A stretch of DNA of 64,000 bases from Pseudomonas frederiksbergensis (GTDB taxonomy: Bacteria; Pseudomonadota; Gammaproteobacteria; Pseudomonadales; Pseudomonadaceae). Shown one piece after another: positions 23,834-32,278 of the stretch. The translations under genes were made by a program, and so were the position numbers. The stretch is from contig NZ_MOBP01000001.1 in the NCBI RefSeq assembly GCF_003732665.1, forward strand, positions 477,466 through 541,465, read 5' to 3'. Position 1 is the first letter of the stretch, and each line of letters begins with the position of its first letter. The notes beneath the pieces were generated by a model. That model was given only the letters and a program-made list of their open reading frames with translations. It had not been told where the DNA came from and did not search any database.

Positions 23834-24496
23834 ATGTCCCTGCTGCCCTGGCGCGACATCGACACCGTTCTGCTGGACATGGACGGCACGCTGCTGGACC
23901 TGCATTACGACAACCATTTCTGGATGGAACACCTGCCCCAGCGTTATGCCGAGTTGCACGGGGTGAGCCGGGCCATGGCGGAAATGGAATTGCAGCCGCT
24001 GTTCGAACGCAACGCCGGCCAGTTGCAGTGGTACTGCCTGGACTTCTGGAGCGCCGAGCTGAAAATTCCGGTACGCGAACTGAAACTGGAAACCGCGCAC
24101 CTGATCGCCCTGCGCCCGGATGCGGACACCTTCCTGGCGGCGATCAAGCAGGCCGGCAAGCGCGTGGTGATGATCACCAATGCCCACCGGGATTCGCTGT
24201 CATTGAAACTGGAGCGGATTGAACTGGCGCCGTATTTCGAGCGGTTGATCAGCTCCCACGATTACGGGTTCGCCAAGGAAAACCCGCAGTTCTGGGATGC
24301 GCTTCAGGCGGACATCGGTTTCGATCCGGCGCGCAGCCTGTTTATCGACGATACATTGCCGATCCTGCGCAGTGCGCGCAATTTTGGCGTGGCGCATCTG
24401 CTGGCCGTGAGCGAACCGGACAGCCGCAAAGGGCCGAAGGACACGGCGGAGTTTGCGGCGGTGGTCGATTATCGGGAGTTGATTGCAGGGCTCTAG
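23834..24496 (+). CDS. yrfG: GMP/IMP nucleotidase (HAD family, YrfG-like)
   Basis: A 220-residue haloacid-dehalogenase-superfamily phosphatase. Motif I DMDGTLLD at residues 15-22 (nucleophile Asp15, acid/base Asp17), motif II Thr in VVMITNAH, Lys in FAKENPQFW and motif III IDDTLP. E. coli YrfG dephosphorylates purine 5'-nucleotides. The ATG at 23834 has GGAGAAG nine bases before it. It is divergent from nudE, a conserved pairing in Pseudomonas. Confidence 0.9.
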   Translation: MSLLPWRDIDTVLLDMDGTLLDLHYDNHFWMEHLPQRYAELHGVSRAMAEMELQPLFERNAGQLQWYCLDFWSAELKIPVRELKLETAHLIALRPDADTFLAAIKQAGKRVVMITNAHRDSLSLKLERIELAPYFERLISSHDYGFAKENPQFWDALQADIGFDPARSLFIDDTLPILRSARNFGVAHLLAVSEPDSRKGPKDTAEFAAVVDYRELIAGL

Positions 24497-24510
24497 ACCG
24501 AGTCGTCTGC

Positions 24511-24609
24511 TTCGCGAGCAAGCCCGCTCCCACATTGGATTTTCGTCGTGCACACATTTTGTGTTCACTGAAGATCAATGTGGGAGCGGGCTTGCTCGCG
24601 AAAGCGGTC
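24511..24609. repeat. REP pair in outward order (about 99 bp)
   Basis: Left arm TCGCGAGCAAGCCCGCTCCCACA, right arm TGTGGGAGCGGGCTTGCTCGCGA, i.e. the two REPs are in the reverse order to the 90-bp REPINs, with a 50-base spacer that contains ACACATTTTGTGTT. Lies between converging genes. Confidence 0.9.
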
Positions 24610-24615
24610 TTGAGC

Positions 24616-25056
24616 TTACTCAGGAATGCGCAATGACTGCCCCGGATAGATCTTGTTCACGTCCTTGAGCATCGGTTTGTTGGCATCGAAGATTTTTTGA
24701 TACTTGTTGGCATCGCCATACACGCGCAGAGAAATTGCGCTGAGGGTGTCGCCCTTCACTACCGTGACAAACTTCGCGGCTACGACCACCGGCCCGGTCA
24801 CGGTGATTTGATCGTCCACGCTGCCAACCCCGGCAATATTGCCCACAGCTAGCAGGATCTTTTCCTTCTCTTCCTGATTGCCGACCTCGCCGGTCACGGT
24901 GACCTTGTCGCCATCCACCGTGGCCTGCACATTCGGGTTACCCAGGCCGACCTTGCTGATGTGTTCCTTCAACTGCTCACTGGCATTGGCGTTGCCAGGC
25001 GTCAGCAGATCGACAAGCTTTTCGCCTGCTTCTTTCACAAAGCTAAAAATACTCAT
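24616..25056 (-). CDS. kbp: BON and LysM domain protein (potassium-binding Kbp/YgaU-like)
   Basis: A 146-residue soluble protein. Residues about 20-85 form a BON domain (NVQATVDGDKVTVTGEV) and residues 95-145 a LysM domain (VKGDTLSAISLRVYGDANKYQKIF). The order and length match E. coli YgaU/Kbp, a K+ sensor protein, and the older name LysM-domain protein. No signal peptide, in line with Kbp. Monocistronic, facing the HAD gene across the REP pair. Confidence 0.9.
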   Translation of the reverse strand: MSIFSFVKEAGEKLVDLLTPGNANASEQLKEHISKVGLGNPNVQATVDGDKVTVTGEVGNQEEKEKILLAVGNIAGVGSVDDQITVTGPVVVAAKFVTVVKGDTLSAISLRVYGDANKYQKIFDANKPMLKDVNKIYPGQSLRIPE

Positions 25057-25193
25057 GGTGCACTCTCCTTAGGTTTTGGGTTCCAGACGCAAAAGACTAG
25101 ACCAAGCCCACAGACCCCGGTTCCAACCCGACCAATGACCCCACCCCGCGCAAGCGCTAGAATCGCAAACCCTGCCCGCGCCCTGGAGCGAAG

Positions 25194-26081
25194 ATGGACA
25201 TCAAGCAGCTCAAATTCCTCATCGCCCTCGACGAAACCCGGCACTTCGGCCAAGCCGCCGCGCGCTGTCATATCACCCAGCCGACCCTGTCCATGCGCCT
25301 GCGCAGCCTCGAAGAAGAACTGGAGCTGCCACTGGTCAATCGCGGCCAGCGCTTCGAAGGCTTCACTGCGCCGGGCGAGCGGGTGCTGGCCTGGGCGCGC
25401 ACGGTGCTGGCGGCTTATGACGGCTTGCAAGCCGAGGCGGCGGCGTGTCGCGGCAATCTGGTGGGTACGTTGCGCCTGGGCGTGGTGCCGCTGTCGAGCT
25501 TCGACCCGCTGCCCCTGATGCAACGCCTGCACACCGAACACCCGAACCTGCGCTTCGAACTGTCGGCCCTGAGTTCCGAGCAGATCCTCGAACAATTGGC
25601 GAACAATCGCCTGGACCTCGGCGTGTCCTACCTGGATCGTCTCGACGGCGAGCGTTTCGACTCCCTGGCGTTCAACGAAACCCGCATGGGCCTGCTCTAC
25701 GATCAGCGTTTCTACACCTTCGGCGAGGCGCCGCTGAGTTGGGAATCGCTGATTGAACTGCCCCTGGGCATGCTCACCAGTGGCATGCACTTTCGCCAAT
25801 CCATCGACCACAACTTCCACAGTCGCGGCCTGACCCCACAACCGTTGCTGCAAACCGACGCGGTCCATCAATTGTTACAAGCGGTGCACGGCGGCTTCTG
25901 TTGCGCGGTGATGCCGTTGGACGGCGGCCTGGAAAACCTCACCGACCATCTGCGCCTGCAACCCATCGAAAACGCGCAAACCCTCGGCCGGCTGGGGCTG
26001 ATCATGCGCCGCAGTGCCCCGCGCTCGGCGTTGGCGGAAGCCTGTTTTGCGATCTATCAGAAATCACCGACGGGTTCTTGA
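25194..26081 (+). CDS. LysR family transcriptional regulator
   Basis: A 295-residue LysR-type regulator with the winged helix at residues 1-60 (DETRHFGQAAARCHITQPTLSMR) and an effector domain from 90 on (LRLGVVPLSSFDPLPLM). It precedes fdhD and the formate-dehydrogenase-like gene on the same strand, as in P. aeruginosa, so control of these genes is a reasonable guess. The ligand is unknown. Confidence 0.88.
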   Translation: MDIKQLKFLIALDETRHFGQAAARCHITQPTLSMRLRSLEEELELPLVNRGQRFEGFTAPGERVLAWARTVLAAYDGLQAEAAACRGNLVGTLRLGVVPLSSFDPLPLMQRLHTEHPNLRFELSALSSEQILEQLANNRLDLGVSYLDRLDGERFDSLAFNETRMGLLYDQRFYTFGEAPLSWESLIELPLGMLTSGMHFRQSIDHNFHSRGLTPQPLLQTDAVHQLLQAVHGGFCCAVMPLDGGLENLTDHLRLQPIENAQTLGRLGLIMRRSAPRSALAEACFAIYQKSPTGS

Positions 26082-26173
26082 TCGACGTCATCTATCGGTA
26101 CATCAGTACTAGTGATTAGACGCGACATGTTGACGCGCCTAGGCTTAGAGCTGATCAAACTGTCGGTGATGCC

Positions 26174-27013
26174 ATGAACGCCAAGCGCCCTGCAAGCGCG
26201 GCGCCCGCACTTGAAACGCCCGCGCCAGACGCAAGCCAGACATACAGTTACAGCGACCTTCAAGGTAGCGAATCGGACAGCACCGCGCTGGCCGAGGAAG
26301 TCGCGTTAGCGATCGCTTTTAACGGCATCAGCCAGGCTGTCATGCTGGTCACGCCGACCGATCTGGAAGACTTCATCGTCGGTTTCAGCCTCGGCAGCGG
26401 CATCATCGAAGACGCCACCGACATCTATGACCTGCAACTCAGCGGCTCGGGTTCGGCGCAATACGCGCAAGTGACCATCGCCAACCGAGCGTTCTGGAAC
26501 CTCAAGCAGCAGCGTCGGCAACTGGCCGGCACCAGCGGTTGCGGGCTCTGTGGTGTGGAAGCGGTTGAGCAGGCATTGCCCGATCTCAAAGTGCTGCCCG
26601 GCGCGCCGTTGCCGCCCGCCGAATGGCTCGAGGGCCTGCGCCAACGCATCGGCGCGTTCCAGCCCCTGGGCCAGCATTGCGGCGCGGTGCATGCCGCAGT
26701 GTTCATGAACGGCCAGGGCGAATTGTTGCTGGGTCGCGAAGACATCGGCCGACACAACGCCCTCGACAAGCTGATCGGCGGCCTGATCCGCCAGAACATC
26801 CCGACTGCCGGCGGCCTGGCAATTGTCACCAGCCGTTGCAGCCTCGAACTGATCCAGAAAGTGCTGCGCGCAGGCATCCAGACCCTCGTCAGCCTGTCGT
26901 CGCCCACGGGCCTTGCCGTGCAATGGGCCCGTCGTCACAACCTCAATCTCATCCACCTGCCGCAGAAAAGTGCACCGCGGGTCTACAGCCCAGCGATGGA
27001 GAATCAAGCGTGA
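26174..27013 (+). CDS. fdhD: Formate dehydrogenase accessory sulfurtransferase FdhD
   Basis: A 279-residue FdhD. The CxxC pair Cys123 and Cys126 (SGCGLCGVEA) takes sulfur from IscS and passes it to the molybdenum cofactor of formate dehydrogenases. C-terminal segment GREDIGRHNALDKLIG and the SRCSLEL segment are family signatures. The N-terminal 35 residues are Ala/Pro rich and probably disordered. Its stop overlaps the GTG start of the downstream molybdoenzyme, so the sulfurase and its likely client are translated together. Confidence 0.95.
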   Translation: MNAKRPASAAPALETPAPDASQTYSYSDLQGSESDSTALAEEVALAIAFNGISQAVMLVTPTDLEDFIVGFSLGSGIIEDATDIYDLQLSGSGSAQYAQVTIANRAFWNLKQQRRQLAGTSGCGLCGVEAVEQALPDLKVLPGAPLPPAEWLEGLRQRIGAFQPLGQHCGAVHAAVFMNGQGELLLGREDIGRHNALDKLIGGLIRQNIPTAGGLAIVTSRCSLELIQKVLRAGIQTLVSLSSPTGLAVQWARRHNLNLIHLPQKSAPRVYSPAMENQA

Positions 27014-29358
27014 GTCAACACAATCAAGCCGATCAGAAACCCGTTCCGCGCTACAAGCCCTACAAAGGCCCGGCCGGTGGCTGGGGCGCGCTGGCCAGCG
27101 TGGCCCGGGCCTGGTTGACCAGTGACAACGCGCTGAAAAACCTGCGCATGATGCTCAAGACCAACAAGAACGGCGGCTTCGACTGCCCCGGTTGCGCGTG
27201 GGGCGATTCCAAGGAAGCCGGCATGGTGGCGTTCTGCGAGAACGGCGCCAAGGCAGTGAACTGGGAAGCGACCAAACGGCGTGTCGACGGCGCATTCTTC
27301 GCCAAGCACAGCGTCAGTTCATTGCTGGAGCAGAGTGACTATTGGCTCGAATACCAGGGTCGTTTGACCGAGCCTATGAGCTACGACGCCGAAACTGATC
27401 GCTACAAGCCGATCAGTTGGGACGCGGCATTCGCCTTGATCGCCAAACATTTGCAGGGCCTGTCGAGCCCGAATCAGGCCGAGTTCTACACCTCAGGCCG
27501 CGCCAGCAACGAAGCGGCCTACTTGTATCAATTGTTCGTGCGCGCCTACGGCACCAACAACTTCCCTGACTGCTCGAACATGTGTCACGAAGCCAGCGGT
27601 GTCGCGTTGGCGCAGAGCGTCGGCGTCGGCAAAGGCACCGTGACCTTCGACGACTTCGAACATGCGGATGCGATTTTTGTCTGGGGCCAGAACCCCGGCA
27701 CCAACCATCCACGGATGCTTGAACCCCTGCGCGAAGCGGTGAAGCGCGGCGCTCAGGTGGTGTGCATCAACCCGCTGAAAGAGCGCGGCCTGGAACGTTT
27801 CCAGCACCCGCAGCACCCGATTGAAATGCTCACCAACGGCGACAAGCCGACCAACACCGCGTATTTTCGTCCGGCGCTGGGTGGCGACATGGCGCTGCTG
27901 CGCGGCATGGCGAAATTCCTGCTGCACTGGGAACGCGAAGCACAGCAGACCGGCCAGCCTTCGGTGTTCGATCACGACTTCCTCAATGAACACAGCGCCA
28001 ACGTGCTGGAGTACCTGGGCGCCATCGACGACACGCCGTGGGCGCAGATCGTCGAGCAGTCCGGCCTGACCCTGGTGGACATCGAGCAAGCGGCGCGCAT
28101 GTACGCCAAAGGCAAGAACGTGATCATGTGCTGGGCGATGGGCATTACCCAGCATCGCCATTCGGTGGCGACCATTCAGGAAATCGCCAACCTGATGCTG
28201 CTGCGCGGCAACATCGGTCGGCCGGGTGCCGGTCTGTGCCCGGTGCGTGGCCACAGTAACGTGCAGGGCGACCGCACCATGGGCATCAACGAGCGTCCGC
28301 CGGTGGCGTTCCTCGATTCCCTGGAGCGTCGCTTCCAGTTCAAGGTGCCCCGTGAAAACGGCCACAACGTGGTCGAGGCGATTCACGCCATGGCCGACGG
28401 CCGCGCCAAGGTTTTCATCGGCCTGGGCGGCAACTTTGCCCAAGCCACCCCGGACAGCCCGCGCACTTTCCAGGCCCTGAGCAATTGCGACCTGACCGTG
28501 CAAATCAGCACCAAGCTCAACCGCAGCCATTTGGCCCACGGTAAAGACGCGCTGATCCTGCCGTGCCTGGGCCGCACCGACATCGACATCCAGACCGAAG
28601 GCCCGCAAGCGGTGACCGTGGAAGATTCGTTCAGCATGGTCCACGCCTCCAACGGCCAGTTGCAGGCACTGTCGAACCAGATGCGCTCGGAGCCTGCGAT
28701 CATCGCCGGCATCGCCGCCGCAACCCTGGGCAGCAAACCGGTGGACTGGAACTGGCTGGTGGCCGATTACAGCCGCATCCGCGACCTGATCGCCGACACC
28801 ATCCCGGGTTTCCGCGACTTCAATGAGCGGGTGAAGAATCCGGGTGGTTTCTACCTCGGCAACAACGCCGGTTCACGCAAGTGGAACACCCCGTCGGGCC
28901 GAGCCAATTTCCGTCCGAACGTGCTACCCAAAGACCTGGTGCACGAACGCACCCGCGCCACCGGCGTGTTGCCGGATCTGATCATGCAATCGATGCGTTC
29001 CCACGATCAGTACAACACCACGATTTATGGCCTGGATGACCGTTATCGCGGGGTAAAGGGTCAGCGGGATGTGTTGTTCGTCAACGAGGCGGACATCATT
29101 CGCCTGGGGTTCAAACCGGGGCAGAAGGCCGACATCGTTTCAATCTGGGACGATGGCCGGGAGCGTCGAGTGAAGGGCTTCACGCTGTTGGCCTTTGATA
29201 TTCCTGCGGGACAGGCTGCTGCTTACTATCCGGAAGTGAATCCATTGGTGCCGCTGGAAAGCACCGGGGATGGCAGCCATACGCCGACGTCGAAGTTCGT
29301 GGCGATCCGGCTGGAAATGGCCAGTGAGACGGGATTGATTTTCGCCAAGTCGGCCTGA
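27010..29358 (+). CDS. FdhF/YdeP family molybdopterin oxidoreductase
   Basis: A 782-residue formate-dehydrogenase-alpha-like protein of the YdeP branch. N-terminal FDCPGCAWGD (about 58-67) replaces the four-cysteine [4Fe-4S] motif of classical FdhF, then molybdopterin-binding regions (TSGRASNEAAYL, FVWGQNPGTNHP, GRTDIDIQTEGPQ) and a C-terminal dinucleotide-binding domain. The GTG at 27010 overlaps the fdhD stop by four bases; the same frame stays open further upstream but only as an out-of-frame reading of fdhD. Formate oxidation is not certain; YdeP is tied to acid resistance in E. coli. Probably cytoplasmic. Confidence 0.9.
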   Translation: MSQHNQADQKPVPRYKPYKGPAGGWGALASVARAWLTSDNALKNLRMMLKTNKNGGFDCPGCAWGDSKEAGMVAFCENGAKAVNWEATKRRVDGAFFAKHSVSSLLEQSDYWLEYQGRLTEPMSYDAETDRYKPISWDAAFALIAKHLQGLSSPNQAEFYTSGRASNEAAYLYQLFVRAYGTNNFPDCSNMCHEASGVALAQSVGVGKGTVTFDDFEHADAIFVWGQNPGTNHPRMLEPLREAVKRGAQVVCINPLKERGLERFQHPQHPIEMLTNGDKPTNTAYFRPALGGDMALLRGMAKFLLHWEREAQQTGQPSVFDHDFLNEHSANVLEYLGAIDDTPWAQIVEQSGLTLVDIEQAARMYAKGKNVIMCWAMGITQHRHSVATIQEIANLMLLRGNIGRPGAGLCPVRGHSNVQGDRTMGINERPPVAFLDSLERRFQFKVPRENGHNVVEAIHAMADGRAKVFIGLGGNFAQATPDSPRTFQALSNCDLTVQISTKLNRSHLAHGKDALILPCLGRTDIDIQTEGPQAVTVEDSFSMVHASNGQLQALSNQMRSEPAIIAGIAAATLGSKPVDWNWLVADYSRIRDLIADTIPGFRDFNERVKNPGGFYLGNNAGSRKWNTPSGRANFRPNVLPKDLVHERTRATGVLPDLIMQSMRSHDQYNTTIYGLDDRYRGVKGQRDVLFVNEADIIRLGFKPGQKADIVSIWDDGRERRVKGFTLLAFDIPAGQAAAYYPEVNPLVPLESTGDGSHTPTSKFVAIRLEMASETGLIFAKSA

Positions 29359-29378
29359 TGCGGCGGCAGGTCCGGCCT

Positions 29379-29450
29379 CTTCGCGAGCAAGCCCGCTCCC
29401 ACAGTGGATCGCATTCCTCCTGTGGGAGCGGGCTTGCTCGCGAAAGCGGT
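29379..29450. repeat. REP pair in outward order (about 72 bp)
   Basis: TCGCGAGCAAGCCCGCTCCC arm on the left and TGTGGGAGCGGGCTTGCTCG arm on the right, separated by GTGGATCGCATTCCTCC. Nearly the same spacer (GTTGATCGCATTTCACC) is found in the element at 30729-30800. Confidence 0.9.
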
Positions 29451-29496
29451 AGACCATTCACCGGATATCTCGAAGCCAGCACTTTCCAATCGCCCA

Positions 29497-29530
29497 CAAA
29501 AAAGGCCGTTTCTGCAAAGAAACGGCCTGT
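29497..29530 (-). terminator. Hairpin with a minus-strand T run
   Basis: Nine-pair stem GGCCGTTTC ... GAAACGGCC with a 6-base loop. The A run on its left makes it a good terminator for minus-strand transcription, but no minus-strand gene lies to the right up to the divergent region. On the plus strand it lacks a T run, so at most a weak end for the molybdoenzyme transcript. Confidence 0.5.
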
Positions 29531-29685
29531 CCGAAGTAGCTAAAGACCGGCGAAAAACCCTTAAGTTCCGCCCAAAAAACAGCAACTTATAGAATTGTGT
29601 ACAAGTCGTGTTACTCGTCGGAATTCGATTGTCACAATCAGGACACAGCCTCAGGATCGCGCCGTCATCCCCTTGAGGTTCCTCT

Positions 29686-30171
29686 ATGAAGTTCTCCTCG
29701 ATTCTCTTGTTGTCCCTTAGCCTGGCCAGTGGTTTCGCTTCTGCCGGAGGCACCACCGAAGCAGGCGTGGGCGGCGCATTGGGCGGGGTTTTGGGCTCAG
29801 TCGTCGGTCAGTCACTAGGCGGCAATACAGGTTCCACCATTGGCGCGGCCCTGGGCGGCGCGGGTGGTAGCGCAGTCGGCGCAGATAAACGCAGCCGTGG
29901 CGAAGCCGCCATTGGCGGTGCGTTGGGCGCGGCGGGCGGTAACGTGGTCGGGCGCAGCCTCGGTGGCAGCACCGGCAGCCTGATCGGCTCCGCAGCCGGC
30001 GGTGGCGCCGGTGGCGCGTTGGGTAACTACATGGGCAACAAGAGCGATGAGGATGACGATCGTCGTTCCTATCGTGGCCGTGATGACCGTCGTTACTACC
30101 GTGACGATCACCGGGGTCGCGGTCATGCCTATGGCCACCGCAAGCATCACAAATACTATCGTCATCGCTGA
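29686..30171 (+). CDS. Glycine-zipper envelope protein
   Basis: A 161-residue protein with a signal peptide (MKFSSILLLSLSLASGFASA). Residues 25-115 are a glycine-rich repeat with GxxxG spacing (GGALGGVLGSVVGQ, GAALGGAGGSAVG, GGALGAAGGNVVG), typical of membrane-inserting glycine zippers. The C-terminal 45 residues are dense in Asp, Arg, His and Tyr. Likely in the periplasm or outer membrane; no enzyme motif. No precise function known to me. Well-placed RBS (GAGG) nine bases before the ATG; terminator at 30204-30233. Confidence 0.8.
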   Translation: MKFSSILLLSLSLASGFASAGGTTEAGVGGALGGVLGSVVGQSLGGNTGSTIGAALGGAGGSAVGADKRSRGEAAIGGALGAAGGNVVGRSLGGSTGSLIGSAAGGGAGGALGNYMGNKSDEDDDRRSYRGRDDRRYYRDDHRGRGHAYGHRKHHKYYRHR

Positions 30172-30203
30172 GGCCGGCACGGCTTCGCGGTCAGGTAGAT
30201 CAG

Positions 30204-30233
30204 AAATCGCAGCCCCAGGGCTGCGATTTTTTT
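30204..30233 (+). terminator. Terminator of the glycine-zipper gene
   Basis: A 12-pair stem (204-215 with 218-229 in the last three digits) with the minimal CA gap and a run of nine T's. Also faces the converging thioesterase gene that ends at 30241. Confidence 0.9.
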
Positions 30234-30240
30234 TTGCCCG

Positions 30241-30672
30241 TCAAACCACCAACCGCTCCAGTGCCCCGCGCAATTCGGGAGGAATCGACACCGGCTGATT
30301 CGACACCCGATCCACAAACACATGCACGAAGCGCCCGGCCGCACAGGCCTCGTCTTCCCCTTGCTTGAACACCGCCAGTTCGTATTGCACGGAGCTGTTA
30401 CCCAACTTACCGACCCGCAGACCGATCTCGATCCGATCCGGAAACGCGATGGACGCAAAGTAATCGCACGCCGAACTCACCACGAAGCCCACCACTTCGC
30501 CGTTATGGATATCCAGCCCGCCGACTTCGATCAGGTAGGTATTCACGGCGGTGTCGAAAAAGCTGTAGTAGGTGACGTTGTTTACGTGGCCGTAGGCGTC
30601 GTTGTCGTGCCAGCGGGTGGTGATGGGCTGGAAGTGCGGGTAGTCGGTGCGTTGGGGCATCGGGTTGGACAT
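30241..30672 (-). CDS. Acyl-CoA thioesterase (4-hydroxybenzoyl-CoA thioesterase type)
   Basis: A 143-residue hotdog thioesterase. The active-site segment RWHDNDAYGHVNNVTYYSFFDTAVN has the Asp of the 4HBT family (DxD/NxxxHVNN). Expected to hydrolyse short- to medium-chain acyl-CoA. In P. aeruginosa the homologue (as I recall, PA5185) is next to 3-hydroxyacyl-CoA dehydrogenase and here the dehydrogenase lies just upstream on the same strand, so the pair may act on carnitine or fatty-acid intermediates. Confidence 0.88.
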   Translation of the reverse strand: MSNPMPQRTDYPHFQPITTRWHDNDAYGHVNNVTYYSFFDTAVNTYLIEVGGLDIHNGEVVGFVVSSACDYFASIAFPDRIEIGLRVGKLGNSSVQYELAVFKQGEDEACAAGRFVHVFVDRVSNQPVSIPPELRGALERLVV

Positions 30673-30728
30673 GGGTGTCGGTTCCTGGGGTTGGTGGGCA
30701 AGTCTAAGGCTAAAACCGCGTTATCGTT

Positions 30729-30800
30729 CTTCGCGAGCAAGCCCGCTCCCACAGTTGATCGCATTTCACCTGTGGGAGCGGGCTTGCTCGCGAAGGCGCC
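30729..30800. repeat. REP pair in outward order (about 72 bp)
   Basis: Same layout and nearly the same spacer as 29379-29450, suggesting that one arose from the other or both from one ancestor. It separates the thioesterase and dehydrogenase genes. Confidence 0.9.
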
Positions 30801-30819
30801 CTCACAGACGCCGCATCAC

Positions 30820-32046
30820 TCACTTGTCAGCAAACCCCTTCCCTACCGCCGCCAACTCCCCAATCAACCGCGCCGGTTTCCACTGATCGCCCTGCCGCGT
30901 TTCCAGCGCGAGCAACCGCTGATGAATATCCGCCAGCCCTTGCTGATCCGCCCAGGCCATCGGCCCGCCCTTACCCGCCGGGAAGCCATAGCCATTGAGG
31001 TAAACCAGATCGATGTCATGGGCCGACCCGGCAATGCCTTCCTCAAGGATCTTCGCCCCTTCGTTGACCAGTGCCAGCAAGCAGCGCTCCAGGATCTCTT
31101 CAGGGCTTATCTCACGTCGCTGGAAGCCCAAACCCTCGCTGACCTGCAACACCAGCGCATCGACCTCCAGATCGTGCTCAGCCTGACGACTGCCCGGCTC
31201 GTAGTGGTAATAACCGTCGCCGCTTTTCTGACCGAATCGCCCCAACTCGCACAGACGATTGTCGACCTGAACCTCCGGCGAATCCTGACCTTTGCCAGCC
31301 AGTTCGCGGGCACGCCATCCCAGATCGATGCCGACCACGTCGTACATGCGAAACGGCCCCATGGCAAAACCGAAACCTTGCAGCGCCGCGTCTACTTGAT
31401 AAGGGAAAGCGCCCTCCAGCAGCATCTTGCGCGCCTCAAGCACATAGGTATTGAGCATGCGGTTGCCAATAAACCCATGGCAGTTGCCCGCCACCACGCT
31501 GACTTTGCCCATGCGTTTGCCCAGATCCAGCGCGGCATCGAGCACCGCCGGGGCGGTTTGCGCGCCGCGGACGATTTCCAGCAATTTCATGATGTGCGCC
31601 GGGCTGAAGAAGTGCAGGCCCAGCACTTGTTGCGGGCGACGCGTGGCGGCGGCAATCGCGTCGATGTCCAGCGCCGAAGTGTTGCTGGCCAGAATCGCCT
31701 GGGGTTTGAGCAAACCGTCGAGTTCGCGGAAGATTTTCTGCTTGAGTTCGAGGTTTTCGTACACCGCCTCGATCACCAGATCGACATCGCGAATCGCCGC
31801 GTAATCTGCCGCGCTGGTCACTCGCGCCAGGCGGGCGTCGGCTTCGGCCTGATCGATCCGGCCCTGGCGCACATTGTGGGCATAGGTGTCGGCGACAGCC
31901 GCCAATGCCTGCTCCAGCATCTGCGGATTGTTATCGACCCACTGCACCGGCACCCCGGCATTGGCCAGGCACATGACAATCCCACGACCCATGGTGCCCG
32001 CGCCGATCACGGCGGCGCGCTGAATATTGAACGGCGTCTGGCTCAT
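30820..32046 (-). CDS. 3-hydroxyacyl-CoA dehydrogenase
   Basis: A 408-residue NAD+-dependent dehydrogenase with the Rossmann motif VIGAGTMGRGI at residues 12-22, catalytic His and Glu in GLHFFSP and the FGFAMGPF motif of the C-terminal helical domain. It has an added C-terminal copy-like region (about 300-405), as in bacterial 3-hydroxybutyryl-CoA dehydrogenase-type proteins. It oxidises 3-hydroxyacyl-CoA (fatty-acid or carnitine breakdown). ATG at 32046 chosen because homologues begin near the Rossmann motif; the open frame upstream has no RBS. Confidence 0.9.
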   Translation of the reverse strand: MSQTPFNIQRAAVIGAGTMGRGIVMCLANAGVPVQWVDNNPQMLEQALAAVADTYAHNVRQGRIDQAEADARLARVTSAADYAAIRDVDLVIEAVYENLELKQKIFRELDGLLKPQAILASNTSALDIDAIAAATRRPQQVLGLHFFSPAHIMKLLEIVRGAQTAPAVLDAALDLGKRMGKVSVVAGNCHGFIGNRMLNTYVLEARKMLLEGAFPYQVDAALQGFGFAMGPFRMYDVVGIDLGWRARELAGKGQDSPEVQVDNRLCELGRFGQKSGDGYYHYEPGSRQAEHDLEVDALVLQVSEGLGFQRREISPEEILERCLLALVNEGAKILEEGIAGSAHDIDLVYLNGYGFPAGKGGPMAWADQQGLADIHQRLLALETRQGDQWKPARLIGELAAVGKGFADK

Positions 32047-32175
32047 TTGTTGTTCTCTTGTTGGCGATCCAAAGACTGCCTTCACCATAGTCAGCCGCCA
32101 CGGCTTTTTGAAATTTATTCCTGTGATGGGGGACATTCAGCGGATGGATGCGCCCGCACATACGCCTCAAATCCC

Positions 32176-32265
32176 TGTGGGAGCGGGCTTGCTCGCGAAT
32201 GCGGTATTTCATCCACCATTGAATTCGACTGATACACCGCTTTCGCGAGCAAGCCCGCTCCCACA
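32176..32265. repeat. REPIN, 90 bp
   Basis: Inverted REP pair of the 90-bp class, between the dehydrogenase gene and the helicase gene; inner sequence ACTGATACACCGC. Confidence 0.95.
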
Positions 32266-32278
32266 AGGGGTTGGTGTT

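Noticed and set aside
26623..27009. N-terminal extension of the molybdoenzyme frame into fdhD
   Set aside because: The extension is an out-of-frame reading of fdhD; GTG at 27010 with 4-base overlap is the natural start.
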